Source: Sequoia sempervirens
Lineage: Eukaryota > Streptophyta > Pinopsida > Cupressales > Cupressaceae
DNA length: 64,000 nt
Assembly: GCA_007258455.2 (NCBI GenBank)
Contig: VDFB02358134.1
Coordinates: 213,303,314 to 213,367,313, forward strand
Direction: 5' to 3'
Shown: positions 57,560 to 64,000 of the stretch, piece by piece
Position numbering within the stretch: position 1 is the first letter of the stretch
Layout: every line of letters starts with the position of its first letter
Notes under the pieces: generated by a model
Databases searched by the model: none
Told to the model about the DNA's origin: nothing
What the model saw: only the letters and a program-made list of their open reading frames with translations
Position numbers and translations under genes: made by a program

Positions 57560-58520
57560 GGTAAAAGTACAAAGCTGTGTCACACTTTTATAAAGGAAAT
57601 AGCCAACATTGATTTAACTTTTTAACTTGAATCACTAGAAAGTGACATATATGTTTTGAATTTTGAATGATGTAAACTAATAAAATGTGAATTTTTTAGT
57701 ATATTTTATGTTTCTATTTTTTTGACAAAATTAAAAAATTATTTGAATATATTTTTTTGTAAATTAAGACTATAATTTAGTTGTTGATAAAATGCAAAAA
57801 AAGATGTTACATGAGACATCAAGCTTTATATAGTAATTTTATTTTTTTTCCTTCAAATTTTTTGTGTATATTTATAACTTGAAACTTTAGGTAGTGGATT
57901 TTTTTTCAATTTTAATAAATATATATTTTTAAATAAATATTTAAATGTACATGTATTAAAACACGGTTATTTCCACTTGATATCAACTTTTATATTAAAT
58001 ATTTATCTAAAATAGAAAAAAAATATACTATCTTAATCTAGATTCTTTTATCTAGGGCATCAATTTTTTTAAATTTTTTTAATAAGTTTTAGTATTTTTA
58101 TTAGCATGGTAATCAGCCTAATATTTTTGTGCTGATAACCTACTTTTACTAAAAAATAAACATAAAATATAAATAATAATTGAACTAGTAAAATAAATAT
58201 ATATTTGAAAAATTCACTTATGGATCTACAAAAGGGCATTTTTACATTTTAAAAAGGTGTTATTTATATTCAAGTTGGAGATGTTGAAACATTAAATTTT
58301 TTAAATAATTTCATTTTTTTAGTAAATTGGCCTCAAAGTGGTGCTACATATGCATTTAACCAACAATTTTAGTTGGAAGTTTTTTGGACATATTTAACTT
58401 ATCTAGAATGAATCTTACTACATCATATGTCTGACCAAAATTGATTTTTAGTTATAAATAATAAAATTCACTTGTGCTAATAAGTTGGCCGAATATGTGA
58501 CACAACTTTGTACTTTTACC
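57560..58520. mobile_element. 961-bp TIR transposon (non-autonomous)
   Basis: 25-bp terminal inverted repeats with one mismatch: left GGTAAAAGTACAAAG then CTGTGTCACA (57560-57584), right its complement (58496-58520). Interior extremely AT-rich, no open frame. Flanks do not show a convincing target duplication (4 of 8 bases), so I cannot assign the superfamily. Confidence 0.8.
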
Positions 58521-58971
58521 TCACAAAGTTATCAAACCCAAGAAAATCATGAGGGGGTTGTGACTCAAGGATCATTGAAAAGGTGGGAATGAGATTCAAA
58601 GGTGATTTCATTCCATAAGTCCATAGAGAAAATGAGCTAAAAAATTCAAGCTCAATAATAGAGCTATTCAAAGCACTAGAAGCCATAATTTAATGACATA
58701 TTCTTATAGGAACTTCAGATTGAGAACACGGGGCTATGAAACATATAAATGAAGTATATATATATAGGCTTTGGAGGTGCTTCCCCTGAACCCTCATTAA
58801 GATGCACGACCCCTAGACCTCTATTGGGGGATCACCCCTAAACCCAACATGGGGTTGTACCCCCTACACCCTTAGAATGAAATGGGCTTCAAAACCAAAA
58901 AGATAAGGCTTCATAACCAACATGGGCATGATGATCATGTTTTCTACAAGAAAGAGATTTATTAGATGAAG
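58521..58971. other. Spacer with CCCC-rich block
   Basis: Contains an (AT)n run (58753-58764) and a block of ACCCCTA(G/A)ACC words at 58790-58875. 58908-58969 is the first copy of a direct repeat of about 62 bp. No gene. Confidence 0.55.
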
Positions 58972-59341
58972 GGTAAAAGTACAAAGTTGTGTCACACTTT
59001 TATAAAGAAAACGACCAACAGTGATCTAACTTTTAAACTTGAATCACTAGAAAGTGGTATATATGTTTTGAATTTTGAAATGATGTAAACTAATAAAATG
59101 TGTATATTTTATGTTTTTAACAAAATTAAAAAAATATTTGAATATAGCTTTTATAAATTAACACTATAATTTAGTTACTGACAAAATGCTAAAAAATGTC
59201 GTTACATAAGACGTCAAGCTTTATATAGTAAATTTTCTTTTTTTTTTCTTCAAATTTTGTGTGCATATTTATAACTTCAAACTTTAGGGAATGGATATTT
59301 AGTTACTAATAAAATGTTGAAAATTGACATTAAAAGAGATT
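58972..59341. mobile_element. Truncated second copy of the TIR transposon
   Basis: Its first 330 bp align with 57560-57900, including the left TIR; the right TIR is missing. It sits between two copies of GCTTCATAACCAA...CAAGAAAGAGATTTAT (58908-58969 and 59342-59404). Confidence 0.75.
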
Positions 59342-59404
59342 GCTTCATAACCAATACGGGTATGATTAAAATGCTTGCTACAAGAAAGAGATTTATGAGT
59401 TGAA

Positions 59405-60849
59405 GCATATTTTTTAGCCAAACATTATAAGTTTTCCTTCAACTATGTCTTCTATTTCAGCTAATTCTTCTACTCCTACATAAAAAATAGTGAAGATATT
59501 TTGAAAAATGGCAAGCAATTTTAGCTAATGGGGTTGAACAAAAATAGGGTAAAGAACATTGTGCTAGTAAATATCATGGATTAGGTAAGGGCTTCTTGAA
59601 CCTAAAGTCTCCCATCATATGGATTCATCACAAGCTTTGTTTTCTAGTTTTAAGTGTTGTATTATACCCTATTTTAATGGGTAACAACACATATGAATGT
59701 TATTGAAAATAAATTTATTGAAATTGGTTAGGGTACTTTAAATTATGTATTGTGTGTTTCTTAACTATCAAACAACCTTATTTTTAAATATTAGGTTACT
59801 CACAATGGTATAGGGAAGATAATGAAGTTCACACCTAATTTAGTAATTATTAGAGATCTAGAAAGAATAAATAATATTTTTATTGGGATTATTGATCATG
59901 AATCTTGGTCATATGCCTTTGTTGGTTTTTATTATGATGATGGCTCATATCCTTTGGTTGTTGATCATACTTCCTATGTGAATAATATTTCTTAGATGTT
60001 TGGATATTTGAATCTTGGTATTCTATATTCTAATTTTGTTTTTGGGATTAGTGCCACTATTTTTTCTCCTCCATCTCCTACTTCTTTTGTTATCAATACT
60101 TCTTCGATAGGATATTCCTTGTCTATCATATTCAAATTTGTTAGATGATTATTTGACATGTATTTTTTATTTGTTCCATGATTATGATCTTGTAGATACT
60201 AAAGACACATTTGATCATTTGTGTTATTTATTTGATGATATTTATTGCACTACTATTATGACTTCTTATTTTTATTTAGAATTTTTTATCAAGTCTTCAC
60301 TTTTCCTAGTGATGTCATAGACATTAGTTGAGATTGGATTTCCTAATTGTATTGTTGAATCTTTTGATTGTGACTTGTGGTCACCTATGTAAATTTTAGA
60401 GGCATTCATCTTGAGACTCCCTATCTCACATTACTTCTTTATTCCACATTTACAATTGGAAATATTTCTTTCTAAGGGAATAAATATCATTTGCCCCAAG
60501 TGGATCATGTTTGGAATTTAAGAATTCTATTTTGGTACATGAGCTTCTACATTGTGGGAGTATTTCATAATCTTTTCCTTTTCCTCCTATGTGGGGATTT
60601 TTATATTAATGATGGAATTGGGTATTTTTAATAGTATTGAATCTAATCCCATCACTTTAACATTATTATTTTTCTCTCTTTTGGAGATGAGCCTTCTTCC
60701 ACTAGGGTTTTCTCCTTTTCTCCTATTATGATAGATATATGCTTGTAATTGGATACCTAGTTAGGCATTTTTGTTGAGATTTGGTTTCTCTTTTATCTTA
60801 AGTGTGTAGCCTTAAGATAAAAGAGAAACAAGTTACACTTAAGGGGGAG
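59405..60849 (+). pseudogene. 3' internal region of a copia-like element, coding not recognisable
   Basis: Ends in a purine tract AAGGGGGAG (60841-60849) that touches an LTR. Plus-strand pieces such as RDLERINNIFIGIIDHESW and VVDHTSYVNNIS can be read but match no Pol domain I know. The stretch is stop-rich. It could be a non-autonomous element or a highly decayed Pol. Confidence 0.35.
60784..60829 (+). other. Perfect 19-bp inverted repeat next to the polypurine tract
   Basis: GTTTCTCTTTTATCTTAAG (60784-60802), 8-base loop, exact complement (60811-60829). No mismatches in an otherwise eroded element. It lies 11 bases before the purine tract. Confidence 0.85.
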
Positions 60850-61140
60850 TGTTAGTGTAATATTTATACTTTTGACTTATTTATCCTAAGTATGATATTA
60901 CACATATTATCTTAAGTTTATTAGAGATTCACAATTAGGATATATTATTTTTTATTTTTAGTTCTCTATCTTATCATTTATGATAATATTTATTTTTAGC
61001 CTTTTTTGTTTATGTGGAATGTATATTGTATGTAATTTTTCATTTTGTGAATAAGGAATTGTATTGATTGCAACAATCTTGTGGTTTTTTAATTTTTTCT
61101 TTTGTGTAGAAGAAATATTGCACATATCCTAACTCTAACA
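60850..61140 (+). repeat. Short LTR (291 bp), 3' or solo
   Basis: Opens TGTTAGTGTAATATTTATAC after the purine tract and closes CCTAACTCTAACA; TGTTAG/CTAACA are short terminal inverted repeats. No partner LTR is visible in the window. Confidence 0.7.
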
Positions 61141-63180
61141 CATTAATAGTGTGAGAGCCCTTATGTATAGAGGTTGTGTTTGACATCAACATTATGTTTA
61201 TTTTGAGATGCATATGCTATAATTTATATTATTTAATTATCATAATTTTTTATTCAATTGACATATTTTTATAAATATGGATTATAGATGTAATTATTAT
61301 AAGGATATCAACATCATGCACTTTACTTCTATAGATATGTATATGTGTACATAGATGTATTTTATTAATACTAAGTTGGTATTCCAAATGTGTCACATTT
61401 TCATCTTTCAATGATTTTCATTGATATTGATTTATTCTAGATGGGACAAATGTATGATGTATACAAAATTGCACCCATTTGGATAACATACATTTCCAAT
61501 CATTTTCTAGGGAAACATTGTATAAGAAAATTATTAAACTATTTTTGGTGAGTCTTCCCATATTAAAACTTGGTTGATAGGTGTCCCTAATTTGGATATA
61601 TTACCACTTTTAAATTAGGAATCATTTCTTCACATAGAAATGACCAATTATTATTCTAGTTGGTGGAGGGATTGTACCTCCTAGTAAGACAATCAACGTG
61701 TGATTTTTTGGACATTATGTTTAGGTTTCATTTGTGTTGTCATGCACAAGATTGTAGGTAGTTGTTACCTTCAATCTACTACATGTATAGGAAACTAATG
61801 GTCATTCTAACTAGCCAAAATATTGTGTCTCATAGCTATCCCAACTCTTCTATAGGATTCCCTTGGTATGGTGAGTGTCATTGAGTATGTGTAGGGCGTG
61901 GATTCATGAAAAATGATCACAAGTTAGGACTTGATTATGATTTTGGTATTGTTCCACTCTCTTGTAGGATCATCATGGTGTTTTTTGTTGGTGTACATAG
62001 TGAATTTATCAAAATAGTTAGCTTTTAGCTCACCTAAGAGTCCTATTCACACTTTTTAAGTCTCCACTTAGGAACTTTTAGCCTTTTTTCTCACTTCATA
62101 ACATTGAGACATGTGTCCTAATCACTTGAGACACCTATTGCATGCATACTTTCCACTTACACACTTATCAAGTGAGCTCACAAGTGTTGCACACATTTGA
62201 GGGTTGGTCATTGGTTTAGTCCTATCTTCCTACCTCATCTGCATTCCCTATACAAGCACAAGGCTTTCTAATTTTATTACACACTCTTTATTTTATATTG
62301 ATAGAAATACTATTGTGCACATATTTTTACTTGTGTAATGTTATCAATTTGATCCCTTTGATCTTGACACTCTCAAACATGAAATTAGATCCATGAGAGC
62401 ATGCTCCTTCCCACATTAAGGTGACTCTCTCACATAGCCATGACATCATAGCATCATACAACCATTTTAAATTTTGAGTATTGATTTGTTTATTTTTAAT
62501 GTTATTCTTTCAAAAACCTAGTGAATGGATACTTTAGTAGCTATTTTTTTGTTGGAGACATTTTTTTGCATCAAATTTGCATCTTCTACACATTATATAG
62601 AAAGATTATTTTTGGATTTTGTTCATAGCAACAAAAAACTATTTGGGTATCTATTAGTTTCTATATATAGTAATTGATTCTTCCAAAAATATTGTCAAAA
62701 TAGCATGACATGACCATTTTTATTGCAGATCAAACACTTTTTTTTATCAAATTGCATCTTCAACAAGTTGAAAAGAAACACACATTTTTTGGGTTTTGAT
62801 CAAGTAATGTCAATTTTTTTTTTGGGTATTTGCTAGATTTTGAATATAGCAAGACAATTTTACAAAAAACTAAATCAAAAGTGTATAGGCTATTGTTGAC
62901 ATGAAAAAAAATATTGTAATAAATTTTGATAATAACTCGAAATTGAGTGCTTTTTTCTTCAAAAGTTGGTATTTTTCATTTTCAATCTACTGGACTTACT
63001 TACATTGTAAAAATGACTAAATTATAAAGTGCCAAATTCCAAATTTTGGGGGGCTCTCAAATATTGAATCAAGGGGGTTTCTTGTATTATACCTTTGAGC
63101 ACTTTTGTGAGTCATTTAGATTTAAACACTTCCATATCTCCCTTAATTTTTTTCTTCCCAAACTTAATTTTTTCTTTAGC
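61141..63180. other. AT-rich DNA, nothing recognised
   Basis: Long T- and A-runs, no open frame above background, no RNA gene or repeat structure that I can support. Confidence 0.5.
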
Positions 63181-63185
63181 TGATA

Positions 63186-63971
63186 TGGGTATGTGTAGGA
63201 TCATCATGGAAAAAATAGGCCCTTAAGTGGCAAAAAATTCAGAAAAAATCAGAGTTAGGCAACTTAACATTCAAATTTGAATAAGTTATCTATATTATTT
63301 CAAAAATATGTAAGAATAGAATCTATAGAAAATTGAATGTAGCTTCTAAACTACTAGGTTTATTTATTTATTTTAAATCTATTTGGTGAAAATTTGAACT
63401 TTCAATGCAGTAGCATGTAAATTTCAGGGAAAATAAGAAGTAGGTATCTGTCTGACCACCCTAACAACAATAAAATGATAATATTTTTTTATAATATTTT
63501 AGATATAAGTAGAGGACTCATTTCCCAATGTGATGCATATTTTTTTGTAATTTTTTTCCAAGTAAATAATTAATTATGAATTTTTTATTACAAAATTTAA
63601 AAAATATAAAAAATTGTATGTCTGACTACCTTAGCTTGGTAAAAAATTCATGAATTTTTTTTTTTTTTTAATCCTATAGTATAAGCATAGAATGTGATGC
63701 ATGTTTCAGATTCAAAAAATGTAATACCATTTGAAAGCTATAGATGTTTTTCAATCAGCCTATCAATCAGGACTTTAGTCATAATTCAAATAGAAAATGA
63801 ATAATAATTATTTATTAAATTCAAAGTAAAACATAATTTATATTGGTGGAAAGATGAGAATCTCCTTTAAAAACCCTTTTCGTTTCATCAATTTTTGGGT
63901 TAAAAAAGGTCGTCAGCCACATACCCATCATATTGCCACTTTTTGGCACATCATGGTCTTGCACATACCCA
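63186..63971. mobile_element. 0.8-kb TIR element (MITE-like), copy 2
   Basis: TGGGTATGTG...CACATACCCA ends; the inverted repeat extends outward to TGATATGGGTATGTG (63181) and CACATACCCATATCA (63976). Aligns with copy 1 (34321-35124) in the same orientation along its length. TA dinucleotides flank TGGG/CCCA, which would fit a Tc1/mariner-type TA duplication, but copy 1 does not show this. Confidence 0.82.
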
Positions 63972-64000
63972 TATCAGTCATGTCTCCAAACCCATGGAAA

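Noticed and set aside
58790..58875. Organelle-like CCCC-rich block
   Set aside because: Only short ACCCCTA words; nothing long enough to support an organellar insertion.

Overview
The window looks like heterochromatic DNA from a large, repeat-rich plant nuclear genome. A gymnosperm (conifer or yew type) is my inference, from the style of the Ty1/copia Gag and pre-integrase remnants, the age of the decay and the absence of any clean host gene. There are no bacterial features. Almost everything recognisable is nested transposable-element DNA, plus one spliced host-like pseudogene of unknown function on the minus strand (21.9-24.9 kb).

Layout. 1-4320: 3' half of a decayed Ty1/copia element (copia-1) with its 3' LTR. 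4321-5181 and 17814-20200: an old minus-strand Ty3/gypsy-like element (C), split by element A. 5182-17813: element A, a 12.6-kb LTR retrotransposon on the plus strand with no reverse transcriptase. 20214-20493: a Gag fragment next to a 100-base assembly gap. 21933-24900: a decayed multi-exon gene with two tandem foldback repeats in one intron. 25456-27000: minus-strand copia Gag/protease remnant (copia-4). 27041-37849: nearly complete but dead copia element (copia-2), hit by three later insertions: a 1.9-kb insert in its 5' LTR, a complete 355-bp TRIM, and an 804-bp TIR element. 38936-51906: element B, a 13-kb relative of A on the minus strand with a perfect 5-bp target duplication (ATTGC). 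51912-56900: minus-strand gypsy-like Gag remnant and LTR-like DNA (D). 57560-59340: a 961-bp TIR transposon and a truncated second copy. 59400-61140: 3' end of a short-LTR copia-like element. 63186-63971: second copy of the 0.8-kb TIR element.

Most notable content: A and B form a family of large non-autonomous LTR retrotransposons. They share LTRs, a primer-binding site, a polypurine tract, GC-rich minisatellite arrays that differ between the copies, an internal TATA-containing LTR-like module, and one long Pro/Ser/Thr-rich open frame followed by a G-patch-like motif. I see no reverse transcriptase, RNase H or integrase in either. Their modules sit in different orders, which implies template switching or recombination between family members. 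Mobility would have to come in trans from an autonomous partner not present here.
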